A stretch of DNA of 64,000 nt from Bradyrhizobium nivariense (GTDB taxonomy: Bacteria; Pseudomonadota; Alphaproteobacteria; Rhizobiales; Xanthobacteraceae), in the NCBI RefSeq assembly GCF_029846715.1, contig NZ_JARVWW010000026.1, positions 1 through 64,000 on the forward strand, written 5' to 3'. The notes under the pieces were generated by a model, which saw only the letters and a list, made by a program, of their open reading frames with translations, did not search any database and was not told where the DNA came from. Made by a program: the position numbers and the translations under genes. Of the stretch, positions 16,772 through 25,767 are shown one piece after another (within the stretch, counting starts at the first letter, position 1; each line of letters opens with the position of its first letter).

Positions 16772-17653
16772 ATGACCCGCCCGCGCCGCAGCCATCTGTT
16801 CATGCCCGGCTCCAACCCCCGCGCGCTGGAAAAGGCGCGCAATCTCGCCGCCGACGGCCTGATCCTTGATCTGGAAGACTCCGTCGCGCCTGATGCCAAG
16901 GCGGTGGCGCGCGACGGAATCGCGGCCGCGATCGCAGCCAAGGGGTTCGGCAAGCGCGAGATCTTGATCCGGACCAACGGCCTCGACACGCCCTGGTGGG
17001 CCGACGACGTCGCGATGGCCGCCAAGGCCTCGCCGGACGGCATCCTGGTTCCGAAAGTTTCAAGCATCGAGGATCTCCAGACCATCGGCCACCATCTCGC
17101 CGAGCTCGGCGCTGCGCCGACCGTGAAGGTCTGGGCCATGATCGAGACCGCACGCGCGGTGCTGCATGCCGAGGAGCTGGCCGTGGCCGGCCGCGATCCG
17201 AAAACGCGCCTCTCCGGCTTCGTGTTCGGTCCGAACGACATCTCGCGCGAGACGCGCATCAAGATGATGCCTGGCCGCGCCGCGATGATCCCGATGATCA
17301 CGCATTGCATCCTGGCGACGCGCGCTCACGGCCTCGAAATCCTCGACGGTCCCTACAGCGACATCGCCAATTCCGACGGTTTCGCAACCGAATGCGCGCA
17401 GGGCCGCGATCTCGGTTTTGACGGCAAGACGCTGATTCATCCCTCGCAGATCGAAGCCTGCAACGCGATCTTCACACCGCCGGAGGAGGAAGTCGCCCGC
17501 GCGCGAAAGATCATCGCCGCGTTCGAGCTGCCGGAGAACGTCTCGCGCGGTGCGATCCGTCTGGATGGCGCCATGGTGGAGCGCCTGCACGCCGACATGG
17601 CCCGGCGCACGATCGAAATCGCGGACGCGATCGCCGCGATGGGGAAGGGTTAG
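16772..17653 (+). CDS. HpcH/HpaI-family CoA-ester lyase (CitE / malyl-CoA lyase-like)
   Basis: A 293-residue TIM-barrel lyase of the CitE-like family, which cleaves or forms acyl-CoA esters such as malyl-CoA, methylmalyl-CoA or citramalyl-CoA; the substrate is not clear. Visible are RSHLFMPGSNPRALEKA at the start, the metal-binding LILDLEDSVAPDAK, WAMIETARAVLH and GKTLIHPSQIEACNAIF. The ATG at 16772 follows GGAAGGAAC; an open frame upstream reads through the carbonic anhydrase gene antisense and is discarded. The next gene follows in 22 bp. Confidence 0.92.
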   Translation: MTRPRRSHLFMPGSNPRALEKARNLAADGLILDLEDSVAPDAKAVARDGIAAAIAAKGFGKREILIRTNGLDTPWWADDVAMAAKASPDGILVPKVSSIEDLQTIGHHLAELGAAPTVKVWAMIETARAVLHAEELAVAGRDPKTRLSGFVFGPNDISRETRIKMMPGRAAMIPMITHCILATRAHGLEILDGPYSDIANSDGFATECAQGRDLGFDGKTLIHPSQIEACNAIFTPPEEEVARARKIIAAFELPENVSRGAIRLDGAMVERLHADMARRTIEIADAIAAMGKG

Positions 17654-17675
17654 GGCGCGTGCTCTAGGAGTTCTT

Positions 17676-18053
17676 ATGACCAGGCGGCCGACCAACATCG
17701 TCACGGCTATGCTTGCACCGCTTATGTTTTTCGAGGAGCGATGCCAGGATAAGGAAACGCTACGCAAGCTGATCGCTCTCGCCAATGACAAGTCGAGTCG
17801 TAAACAGGCTCACGCCCTGTTCTCCGAGGTCAGGCGAAAGACACTTGCGGCCGACAAGCGCAAGGATCAGTTGGCTCTGGCTCAGTACTCGTTCGAAGAG
17901 ATTTGTGCCAAGACGCTCTACAACATTTCGGGCGAGCCGGCGCCATTCGATCCCGACTCTCCGTTTTGGGTCCTGCCGCTTGCGCTCGAGCTAGGAAGGA
18001 TGCTGGGCGTTACGGACGCCGGTGACGTAAGTCCGCTGCTGAGATTGAAGTAA
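17676..18053 (+). CDS. Hypothetical cytoplasmic protein
   Basis: A 125-residue protein I do not recognise. TAGGAG lies 5 bases before the ATG, a strong ribosome site that fixes the start. It is charged and helix-rich (EERCQDKETLRKLIALANDK, FSEVRRKTLAADKRKDQ) with a hydrophobic C-terminal part (FWVLPLALELGRMLGV), and has no signal peptide. It lies 22 bp after the CoA-ester lyase gene and may be cotranscribed. Hand counts on two lines give about 53% GC, clearly below its neighbours, which may mark recent acquisition. Confidence 0.7.
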   Translation: MTRRPTNIVTAMLAPLMFFEERCQDKETLRKLIALANDKSSRKQAHALFSEVRRKTLAADKRKDQLALAQYSFEEICAKTLYNISGEPAPFDPDSPFWVLPLALELGRMLGVTDAGDVSPLLRLK

Positions 18054-18089
18054 ATCCGACCTTCGCGCAGCGAAGGCACTCGCCGAAAT

Positions 18090-18509
18090 TTAGCGACGCG
18101 CGTGATCCGCGCGATCGAGCGACTCCAGCGTTGACGCATTGGCGCAGAAGCCGTGGTAGTTCTCCGCGGCCGTGCCGTCGGCGAGCTCGCGATCGCATTG
18201 AGCCTTGTGGCTGCAAAGGGCGCAGACCCGCTCCATGTTGCGCAGCAGCAGCGGCTGGGCGCGGCCGAGCGCTTCGGCGTTGATGCCGAGCTGTTCGAGC
18301 ATCTTCGGCAGCTCGTCGGCGGCGTGCCGTCCATGGCGGACCAGCTCTTCGAGATCGTCAGGCGCGATCCTGAGGTCCTGCGCGATCCGGTCGAAATCGG
18401 CGCGGTCGAGCTGCCGGATCTCGTTCAGCTCGCGCCGATGCTTCAGCCAGCTTGCAACGGACTCGATGAGGTCCTGAACGATGGGATAAGGCCTGCTTGC
18501 GGTGCTCAT
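18090..18509 (-). CDS. DUF6455-like cysteine-containing protein
   Basis: A 139-residue cytoplasmic protein resembling the DUF6455 family of unknown function. The N-terminal half resembles short DUF1127-like helices (WLKHRRELNEIRQLDRADFD). The C-terminal half has a cysteine set, CALCSHKAQC followed by HGFCANASTL, that could bind a metal or Fe-S cluster. The ATG at 18509 is chosen because GGAG lies 6 bases upstream, rather than the ATG 12 bp earlier. It is convergent with the hypothetical gene upstream. Confidence 0.8.
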   Translation of the reverse strand: MSTASRPYPIVQDLIESVASWLKHRRELNEIRQLDRADFDRIAQDLRIAPDDLEELVRHGRHAADELPKMLEQLGINAEALGRAQPLLLRNMERVCALCSHKAQCDRELADGTAAENYHGFCANASTLESLDRADHARR

Positions 18510-18615
18510 GCGAAGCTCCATTCGAACGGCGGAATTGGAGCGAGACTACGCACAATGGCGCAGATGCGCGTTGCGCTGGATCAAACAGCGCTGATGGGGC
18601 CGCGGCCTCCGCTGC

Positions 18616-18770
18616 ACCTCTCCCGCTTGCTTGCGGGAGAGGTCGGCGCGTCCGGGCGATGCGAAGCATCGTCCCGCGCGCCGGGTGATGGGTTTCACCT
18701 CTTGGGGGCTCTCGCTTGCGGAGACACCCCACCCCAGCCCTCCCCCGCAAGCGGGAGAGGGAGCATACCT
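18616..18770. repeat. Paired palindromic repeat, family E (CTCTCCCGCTTGCGGGAGAG type)
   Basis: The left arm reads CCTCTCCCGCTTGC then TTGCGGGAGAGG; the right arm is CTCCCCCGCAAGCGGGAGAG. The spacer contains GATGCGAAGCATCG, a small palindrome also seen as GATGCAAAGCATCG in the 42-kb copy. It lies between a DUF6455 gene and a glycosyltransferase gene, both on the minus strand. Confidence 0.88.
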
Positions 18771-18782
18771 TTCCCGTGGCAA

Positions 18783-19568
18783 TTATCGAAACCGCTCCGC
18801 CGCCCAGGCATACAGGCTGCCGGGGATCGGCTTCTCGCCGCCACGGCCCTTGGGCGAGATGTGCAGGCCGATGATCTCGGGGTCGGTGACGAGGCCGAGA
18901 TAGCTCGAGGGATCGAAGAACAATTTTGGCTCGGCATGCACGGCGTAGAACGACTGCTTCGGCAATGCGCAAGCCAACTCGCCGGTGCGGCGCGCGAGCG
19001 CGGTGAGTGCCGCCGGCCCGAAGATCGCGACGCGGATGTCGGAGAGACGGTTCGAGCCGCCGCGCAGGCGGCGCATCGCAAACGTGATGCGATGGCGCAG
19101 CGACAGCCAGTCCGGCGTCAGCTCCTCCTGCTCCATCAGCTCCTCGAAGGCGGCAACGATGCCGTGCTCCGGCGGCAGATAGATCACGGAATTGCCGAGC
19201 TGGCGTGGCCGCTCCCACGCGAAGTAGGGCTTTGCCGGATCGATCTCGGCAGGCTTGAGCAGCAGCACGTCGGCATCGAGCCAGAGACCAAGACCCTTCG
19301 CCATCAGCTTCATGCGGAAGAAGTCGCTGAACTGAAGCGTAGTCCAGTCGCGCCAGCTGCCGTCCGGCTGCGGCGGTCGCAATCGTTCGGAGAACGCATG
19401 CGGCAGGATCGCCTCGGCATCCGCATTGCCGACGCCTGAGGGCAGGCCGGGAATGGTGTCGAAGCTGTAGACCGTGACCCTGTGGCCGGCAGCCAACTGC
19501 GAGCGCAGACAGGTCTGGCGCAGGGCGTCCATCGGGCCATGCCAGAAGGTGACGATGTCGGGCGGCAT
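18783..19568 (-). CDS. DXD-motif glycosyltransferase
   Basis: A 261-residue sugar transferase of the fold shared by GT32/Gb3-synthase-like enzymes. The metal- and nucleotide-sugar-binding DXD motif is Asp98-Ala-Asp100 in GLWLDADVLLLKP. The FFRMKLMAKG segment before it is also typical. It has no membrane or signal sequence. The acceptor and sugar are unknown, and no polysaccharide genes lie nearby, so its pathway cannot be inferred. It is preceded by a palindromic repeat. Confidence 0.86.
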   Translation of the reverse strand: MPPDIVTFWHGPMDALRQTCLRSQLAAGHRVTVYSFDTIPGLPSGVGNADAEAILPHAFSERLRPPQPDGSWRDWTTLQFSDFFRMKLMAKGLGLWLDADVLLLKPAEIDPAKPYFAWERPRQLGNSVIYLPPEHGIVAAFEELMEQEELTPDWLSLRHRITFAMRRLRGGSNRLSDIRVAIFGPAALTALARRTGELACALPKQSFYAVHAEPKLFFDPSSYLGLVTDPEIIGLHISPKGRGGEKPIPGSLYAWAAERFR

Positions 19569-19580
19569 GGGCGAAGCTTA

Positions 19581-19629
19581 GAGCATGATCCGGAAAAGTG
19601 TGCAGCGGTTTTCCGACAAGATCATGCTC
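19581..19629. repeat. Palindromic repeat, family H (GAGCATGATC type)
   Basis: Starts GAGCATGATCCGGAAAA and ends TTTTCCGACAAGATCATGCTC, nearly inverted copies around GTGTGCAGCGG. The same kind of element is common in Bradyrhizobium and Rhodopseudomonas genomes. Only one copy is seen here. It lies upstream of the glycosyltransferase start. Confidence 0.85.
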
Positions 19630-19654
19630 GAAAAATAGAGGATATCGAGGGCAA

Positions 19655-19690
19655 AGAAAAAGCCCCGGCGCTGTCAGCACCGGGGCTCGA
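19655..19690 (-). terminator. Intrinsic terminator after leuD
   Basis: Read on the minus strand, AGCCCCGGTGCTGACAGCGC runs into GGGGCTTTTTCTTTG. The stem pairs AGCCCCGGTGCTG with CAGCGCCGGGGCT, allowing one G:T pair, and a T-run follows. It begins about 15 bp after the leuD stop. Confidence 0.85.
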
Positions 19691-19704
19691 AACTCGGATC
19701 AATC

Positions 19705-20310
19705 TCAGGCCCAGGCGCGTTCGCGCTTGAGCTTCTCCTCGTAGCTGTCGATCGAGGACTTCTTCTCCATCGTCAGGCCGATGTCATCGAGGCCGTTGAT
19801 CAGGCAATGCTTGCGGAACGGATCGATCTCGAACTTGACCTTGCCGCCGTCGGGTCCGCGGATCTCCTGGTTCGGCAGGTCGATCGTCAGCGTCGCGTTG
19901 GCGCCGCGCTCGGCGTCGTCGAACAGCTTGTCGAGGTCTTCCTGGGAGACACGGATCGGCAGAATGCCGTTCTTGAAGCAGTTGTTGTAGAAGATGTCGC
20001 CGAACGAGGTCGAGATCACACAGCGGATGCCGAAGTCGAGCAGCGCCCAGGGCGCATGCTCGCGGCTCGAGCCGCAGCCGAAATTGTCGCCGGCGACCAG
20101 CACCTTCGTGTTGCGATAGGCGGGCTGGTTGAGGACGAAATCAGGATTCTCGCTGCCGTCGTCCTTGTAGCGCTGCTCGGAGAAGAGCCCCTTGCCAAGG
20201 CCGGTGCGCTTGATGGTCTTGAGGTACTGCTTCGGAATGATCATGTCGGTGTCGACATTGATGATCTTCAGCGGCGCCGCGACGCCTTCCAGCGTGGTGA
20301 ACTTGTCCAT
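19705..20310 (-). CDS. leuD: 3-Isopropylmalate dehydratase small subunit
   Basis: Swivelling subunit of isopropylmalate isomerase, working with LeuC in leucine synthesis. The 201-residue length is normal. NVDTDMIIPKQYLKTI near the start and GDNFGCGSSREHAPWAL near residue 75 are the family signatures. It is on the same strand as leuC but 2.4 kb downstream of it, with the zincin gene between and several genes on the other strand, so they are not one operon. A terminator closes it. Confidence 0.98.
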   Translation of the reverse strand: MDKFTTLEGVAAPLKIINVDTDMIIPKQYLKTIKRTGLGKGLFSEQRYKDDGSENPDFVLNQPAYRNTKVLVAGDNFGCGSSREHAPWALLDFGIRCVISTSFGDIFYNNCFKNGILPIRVSQEDLDKLFDDAERGANATLTIDLPNQEIRGPDGGKVKFEIDPFRKHCLINGLDDIGLTMEKKSSIDSYEEKLKRERAWA

Positions 20311-20433
20311 GGTTGCGCTTTCCCGGGGTGGTTCAGGGGGAACAGGTGTTTATCGCGATCGGAGCCCGAATTCTAGGCCGAATTCGGTAGGTCTCGTCTG
20401 CTTGTCTGGATCAAGCCACGGAGGAGGTGCGCC

Positions 20434-20465
20434 CCCTCTCCCGCTTGCAAGCGGGAGAGGTTAGG
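20434..20465. repeat. Single hairpin of repeat family E
   Basis: CCCCTCTCCCGCTTGC and GCAAGCGGGAGAGG form one arm of the family E unit, without the partner arm. It lies between the zincin gene and leuD and could act as a terminator for the former, though no T-run follows. Confidence 0.75.
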
Positions 20466-20487
20466 GAGCCCGGGGCTCGATACTGCC

Positions 20488-20886
20488 CTATTCCACCTGC
20501 GCCTCGATCGCGGCCATATCGTCGTCCGAGAGACCGAAATGGTGGCCGATCTCGTGGACCAGGACGTGGCGGACGATATGGCCGAGGCTTTCGTCGTGCT
20601 CGGCCCAGTAGTCCAGGATCGGGCGGCGGTAGAGCCAGACCATGTTGGGCAGCCGCGCCACATCGCCAAAGCTCTGCTGCGGCAGGCCGACACCCTGGAA
20701 CAGGCCGAGCAGGTCGAACTCGCTCTCGCATTCCATCTCGTCCAGAACCTCCTCGGTCGGGAAGTCGTCGACGCGGATGATCACGCCCTCGCAGAGGCTG
20801 CGAAACTCCGCCGGCAGGCTCTCGAATAATTCATGCGCCGTCGCTTCCATCTCGGCCAGCGAGGGCGCTTTCAATTCTGTCCACAT
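20488..20886 (-). CDS. Zincin-like metallopeptidase family protein
   Basis: A 132-residue small protein of the minimal zincin family (DUF1025-like). The zinc motif HEIGHHFGLSDDDM starts at residue 111, with the VHEIGHHFG core giving two His ligands and the catalytic Glu. The protein is acidic and has no signal peptide, so it is cytoplasmic. Its physiological substrate is not known for the family. The start at 20886 (MWTELKAPSL) is chosen by family length; an open frame runs 25 codons further upstream without domain character. Confidence 0.88.
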   Translation of the reverse strand: MWTELKAPSLAEMEATAHELFESLPAEFRSLCEGVIIRVDDFPTEEVLDEMECESEFDLLGLFQGVGLPQQSFGDVARLPNMVWLYRRPILDYWAEHDESLGHIVRHVLVHEIGHHFGLSDDDMAAIEAQVE

Positions 20887-21008
20887 GGGCTTCTCATAGC
20901 GTGGGTTCCTCAGGCATGCATCCGGCTTTATAAGCGCGGCGAGGTTGACGGGCGCCGTCAAAACGGGGAGCGTGGGGCCTCGAATGGGACGTTCAGGTGG
21001 GCGGTAAA

Positions 21009-21323
21009 ATGCGAGCGAAAACAGCGCTGACGCTACTGTGCATGGGGTTGTTTTCGCAATTTTGCGTTGGCGCGGAAGCCCAGACCGCCGGCCACGGGGT
21101 CAGGCTGGCCCAGGCGGCCTCGCCGGACGATGTCCCGCCGCCGCGCAAGCGGCCCCCGGCGCGCCTGCGCGTCACGCCCTATTACAGCCCGGATGGCGTC
21201 TATCCCCGTTACAATCCCGGTCCCGATGCGGTCCGCGAGTGCAACGCCACCTATGTGCAGGAATTTCGGCCGAGCGGCACGGTGATCGTGCCGCATATGA
21301 GCTGCTACTGGCGCCGGGGCTGA
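21009..21323 (+). CDS. Small secreted protein of unknown function
   Basis: A 104-residue protein with a signal peptide (basic start, LTLLCMGLFSQFCVGA core). The mature part is rich in Pro and Arg (PPPRKRPPARLRVTPYYSP) and has two cysteines, in ECNATYVQEF and MSCYWRRG, that could form a disulfide. I do not recognise a domain. The ATG at 21009 is chosen over a GTG four codons upstream. It is the first of three small exported proteins in a row on this strand. Confidence 0.75.
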   Translation: MRAKTALTLLCMGLFSQFCVGAEAQTAGHGVRLAQAASPDDVPPPRKRPPARLRVTPYYSPDGVYPRYNPGPDAVRECNATYVQEFRPSGTVIVPHMSCYWRRG

Positions 21324-21374
21324 GTTGGCCGATCCCGCCGGCAGCGCCGCATGCGGACGCAGCGGAGGTCGATC

Positions 21375-21641
21375 ATGACGAGATGGATTGGAATCGCGGT
21401 TGCCCTCGGGCTGATCGTCGCTTCGCCCGGCGTCTGCATTGCAGCGACGCAGGCTGCCGCGAAGTCAAAGGCACCAGTGTCCGCAACAGAGATCGGTACG
21501 CGGCGTCATGCGCGCCATCATGACGCTGTGCGCCAATTCGCAGCTCCCGCGCCGCGTTACTACGCGCGGCCTGTCTCCTACCGTCCTTATCCCTACGGCG
21601 TGCCCGCACCGTTCGTGCTCGGCTTCGGGCCGTGGTGGTGA
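21375..21641 (+). CDS. Small secreted Tyr/Arg/Pro-rich protein
   Basis: An 88-residue protein with a signal peptide (IGIAVALGLIVASPGVCIAA) and a short mature chain rich in Tyr, Pro, Arg and Ala, ending in FVLGFGPWW. No domain is recognised. CGGAGG lies 6 bases before the ATG, supporting this start. It follows the previous small secreted gene by 51 bp and may be cotranscribed with it. Confidence 0.72.
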   Translation: MTRWIGIAVALGLIVASPGVCIAATQAAAKSKAPVSATEIGTRRHARHHDAVRQFAAPAPRYYARPVSYRPYPYGVPAPFVLGFGPWW

Positions 21642-21792
21642 CGTCGCAGCGCCACGCTGGGAACGTCGTTCATTCATGAGGCATTCACGTCGCTGTCCCT
21701 AATTTAATCTCGGGAGCGACTGCAAATGAACAGGGATGACGCGGGCCGGAAACGAGCGTCGCAGCTCCGCTGTCCGATTCAGGGAGAATTCC

Positions 21793-22344
21793 ATGCTGAG
21801 GATATTGGGTCGCAGGGCAAGCCCGATGCGCTTGCTCGGGATTGCGGCCGCCGCGACGCTGTTGCTGTCGGCCGGGACCGCGCGTCGTGCTGAAGCGCTG
21901 ACCTTGATCAATCCGGCGACGTTGCCGGCGGCGAAGGCCGCAAGCGACGACATAATCCCGGTTCGCCACGGCGGCGGCGGTGGCGGTGGACACGGCGGTG
22001 GTGGACATGGCGGCGGCTTCCATGGCGGAGGCGGCTTCCACGGTGGCGGAGGACATTTCGGTGGCTTCCGCGGCGGTGGCTTCCACGGCGGTGGCTTCCG
22101 CGCCGCGCCCGCCTTTCATGGCGGCGGCTATCGCTACGGTGGAATTCACCATTACGGCGGCTATCACCGCTATGGCGGCTATCGCCCTGCCTACTACGGC
22201 CATCGCCATTTCCATCGGCGCTACTACGGCGGCTACTATCCCTATTACAGCTATCCGCGCCGCTGCCGGGTCATCTGGACCTATTACGGGCCGCGCCGCG
22301 TCTGCCGCTGGCATCGCTGGCACCATCCGTATCGCTATTGGTGA
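21793..22344 (+). CDS. Secreted Gly/His/Tyr-rich repeat protein
   Basis: A 183-residue protein with a signal peptide over about residues 1-36. From about residue 58 there is a low-complexity region of GGGHGGG, GGFHGGG and GGFRGGG units, then YRYGGIHHYGGYHRYGGY, and a basic C-terminus with two cysteines (RRCRVIW, RRVCRWHRW). Such proteins are common in rhizobia but have no settled function; the many histidines suggest metal binding. AGGGAGAATTCC precedes the ATG. A hairpin terminator follows 15 bp after the stop. Confidence 0.85.
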   Translation: MLRILGRRASPMRLLGIAAAATLLLSAGTARRAEALTLINPATLPAAKAASDDIIPVRHGGGGGGGHGGGGHGGGFHGGGGFHGGGGHFGGFRGGGFHGGGFRAAPAFHGGGYRYGGIHHYGGYHRYGGYRPAYYGHRHFHRRYYGGYYPYYSYPRRCRVIWTYYGPRRVCRWHRWHHPYRYW

Positions 22345-22356
22345 GCACGATCGAAA

Positions 22357-22388
22357 TGAAAAGGGCGCCTCGACGGCGCCCTTTGTTC
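22357..22388. terminator. Bidirectional intrinsic terminator
   Basis: AAAAGGGCGCC / GGCGCCCTTTG with a short TCGAC loop; T-rich on the right and A-rich on the left. It lies between the Gly/His-rich gene and the convergent small gene. Confidence 0.78.
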
Positions 22389-22398
22389 ATCTGGTGGC

Positions 22399-22608
22399 TT
22401 AGAGCCAATCCTTCAGCTTCCAGGACGCCGACTTCCACCGCGTGAGGTTCTCCAGCTTCCACTGCTTGAACATCGCCGGCGGCCAGCGGCTGAGCTTCGA
22501 GGTCTCCTCGACCTCGGGCCTGGCGACGACGCGCAGCGGCGCTGCGCGCCGCCGGTGCTGGGGCGTCGCCGCGCTGATCAGATCGACATATTCAGGCTTG
22601 TTGGCCAT
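22399..22608 (-). CDS. Small basic hypothetical protein
   Basis: A 69-residue protein that I do not recognise. It starts MANKPEYVDLISAATPQHRR and ends with a Lys/Trp-rich repeated pattern (FKQWKLENLTRWKSASWKLK). It sits between a terminator and the leuC 3' end and does not overlap other genes. The ribosome site is weak (GGGGAC about 8 bases before the ATG). It could be a real small protein or a chance reading frame in GC-rich DNA. Confidence 0.5.
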   Translation of the reverse strand: MANKPEYVDLISAATPQHRRRAAPLRVVARPEVEETSKLSRWPPAMFKQWKLENLTRWKSASWKLKDWL

Positions 22609-22702
22609 GAGCAGCGTCCCCGCGAAACCGTCGCGAGGACGCAGTGTCGGCGCTGCCGATTAACGGCGGTTTGCCGCGATCGTTCAAATTGCAGGAAGAG
22701 GC

Positions 22703-24109
<1,407 letters not shown>

Positions 24110-24173
24110 GAGCGTCAGCTCCAGGAATGTTGTGTAGAGCGGATAGGCGCGTGGCGCGCGGGCAACAAAATCG

Positions 24174-24195
24174 TCAGCGCAGCTTTTAGGCTGCG
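24174..24195 (-). promoter_or_regulatory. Hairpin in the leuC leader region
   Basis: GCGCAGC / GCTGCGC pair around TTTTAG. On the minus strand the hairpin is followed by TGACGATTTTGTTG, a weak T-rich stretch, about 65 bp before the leuC start. The stop codon of the small ORF above is in its loop side. It could be an attenuator or a chance stem. Confidence 0.35.
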
Positions 24196-24314
24196 CGCGT
24201 AAGCTCTGACGTTGCCGAGGTCGCGAAGCGTCCGAAGAACCGGCCGGGCAGCCGCGAGCGATCGTCGATGACGATGCGCTTGACGGGCGAGAGGCTGGTC
24301 AGATCTGGAAACAT
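24186..24314 (-). CDS. Possible small ORF upstream of leuC
   Basis: A 42-codon frame starting MFPDLTSLSPVKRIVIDDRS. The translation shows no domain, no membrane segment, and no leucine run that would mark a classical leu attenuator leader. It starts just after an AT-rich patch, and its stop codon lies inside a hairpin. No ribosome site is obvious. It is listed only because the layout resembles a leader ORF followed by a hairpin. Confidence 0.25.
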   Translation of the reverse strand: MFPDLTSLSPVKRIVIDDRSRLPGRFFGRFATSATSELTRAA

Positions 24315-24377
24315 TCCAAGAATATATAGCAGGCCGAATTGGAATCGCGAGGGCTTTGACGCGCACGGCTGACGCAA

Positions 24378-24410
24378 CAAAAAAGCGCGGGGTTTGGCCC
24401 CGCGCTCTCG
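24378..24410 (-). terminator. Intrinsic terminator after rplS
   Basis: On the minus strand, GAGCGCGGGGCCAAACCCCG runs into CGCTTTTTTGTTG: a strong GC stem followed by six T. It lies 23 bp after the rplS stop and closes the ribosomal block. Confidence 0.9.
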
Positions 24411-24432
24411 GTAACTCGCCTGTAAGCGGAGC

Positions 24433-24816
24433 TTACTCGTTGACGGCAGCCGGGCGGTCCTGCTTCTTCTCCACGATGCGGGCCGACTTGCCGCGGAGGT
24501 TGCGCAGGTAATAGAGCTTGGCGCGACGCACCTTGCCGCGGCGCACCACCTTGATCGAGTCGATCATCGGCGACATCACCGGGAACACGCGCTCGACACC
24601 CTCACCATAAGAGATCTTGCGCACGGTGAAGCTCTCGTTGAGCCCGCCGCCGGAACGGCCGATGCAAACGCCCTCATAGGCCTGAACGCGGGTGCGGTCG
24701 CCTTCGACGACCTTCACGTTGACGATCACGGTGTCGCCGGGGCCGAACTCAGGAATGTCCTTGCTGGCGGAAAGCTTGTCGAATTGCTCTTTTTCGAGCT
24801 GTTGGATCAGGTTCAT
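24433..24816 (-). CDS. rplS: 50S ribosomal protein L19
   Basis: Large-subunit protein at the subunit interface, 127 residues. FGPGDTVIVNVKVVEG, GVCIGRSGGGLNESFTVRKIS and RRGKVRRAKLYYLR are the family signatures. It is the last gene of the rpsP-rimM-trmD-rplS group, 110 bp after trmD, closed by a strong terminator. Confidence 0.98.
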   Translation of the reverse strand: MNLIQQLEKEQFDKLSASKDIPEFGPGDTVIVNVKVVEGDRTRVQAYEGVCIGRSGGGLNESFTVRKISYGEGVERVFPVMSPMIDSIKVVRRGKVRRAKLYYLRNLRGKSARIVEKKQDRPAAVNE

Positions 24817-24926
24817 GGGTAAATCTCCATCGGCGCGCCCAGCCTTGGAAAACGGGGGCCGCGCGAAATTCGTTTATCCAGCCATTGCGGATGTGGCCGC
24901 TCCTATAAGACAAGCCGGAGCGTTTG

Positions 24927-25682
24927 TCACCCGTCTGTCTTGTTTTTTGGCGTTTTTTGGCGTCCGGCCCGATTCGGGGCTTTGGCCGGGACTTGCGCCC
25001 ACAAATCGGGCCGCCGGGCCGCTGTCAGCGCTTCCGATTGCGCCCGCCGCCAGGCCGAGACCTTGGCGTGGTCGCCCGAGGTCAGGATCTCCGGAATCGG
25101 AGTTCCCTCGAACAGCTGCGGTCGGGTGTATTGGGGGTACTCGAGCAGGCCGTCCGAAAAACTTTCCTCGGTTCCCGAGGCTTCCTTGCCCATCACGCCC
25201 GGCAACAGCCGGACGCAGGCGTCGATCAGGGCCAGGGCCGCGATTTCACCGCCGGACAGCACGTAGTCGCCGATCGAGATCTCCTCCAGGCCGCGTCCGT
25301 CGATCACCCGCTGGTCCACCCCCTCGAACCGCCCGCAGACGATCAGGGGACCCGGACCCTTGGCCAGCTCCAGGACGCGGGCCTGGGTCAATGGCCGACC
25401 CCTCGGGCTCATCAGCAGTTTCGGCCGATCCGAGCCGCTCCCGACGGCATCGATGGCCGCCGCCAGAACATCGGCCCGAAGCACCATGCCCGGCCCGCCC
25501 CCGGCCGGGGTGTCATCGACGCTGCGGTGCCGGTCGGTGGCCGAGGCCCGGATGTCGCGCGCCTCCAGTTCCCAGAGCCCGGACGCCAGCGCCCGGCCGG
25601 CCAGGCTCACGCCCAGCGGCCCCGGAAACATGTCCGGAAACAGCGTCAGCACCGTCGCGCGCCAGGGTGAGGAGGTCGTCAT
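24927..25682 (-). CDS. trmD: tRNA (guanine-N1)-methyltransferase
   Basis: Makes m1G37 in tRNAs with SAM, preventing frameshifts. The 251-residue SPOUT enzyme has the trefoil-knot motifs LMSPRGRPLTQ, ICGRFEGVDQRVID and EISIGDYVLSGGE. TLFPDMFPGPL at the start and YTRPQLFEG are also diagnostic. It starts 85 bp after the second of two tandem secreted-protein genes, which separate it from rimM; in most genomes trmD follows rimM directly. Confidence 0.98.
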   Translation of the reverse strand: MTTSSPWRATVLTLFPDMFPGPLGVSLAGRALASGLWELEARDIRASATDRHRSVDDTPAGGGPGMVLRADVLAAAIDAVGSGSDRPKLLMSPRGRPLTQARVLELAKGPGPLIVCGRFEGVDQRVIDGRGLEEISIGDYVLSGGEIAALALIDACVRLLPGVMGKEASGTEESFSDGLLEYPQYTRPQLFEGTPIPEILTSGDHAKVSAWRRAQSEALTAARRPDLWAQVPAKAPNRAGRQKTPKNKTDG

Positions 25683-25767
25683 GGCCGCTGGTTAGGGCAT
25701 CGCGGCCAAGAGGTCGAGACCTGAACGAGCCGCGGCCTTCTCGGCCAGATCATTGGCAGTACGCAGC

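Larger units (their letters stand above)
24110..24432. other. Intergenic region between rplS and leuC
   Basis: Holds the rplS terminator at the right, an AT-rich patch (AATATATAGC at 24321-24330), an optional 42-codon ORF and a hairpin (separate entries). The leuC promoter must be here; on the minus strand TATATATTC at 24319-24327 is a possible -10 region, but no convincing -35 hexamer is seen. Confidence 0.5.
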
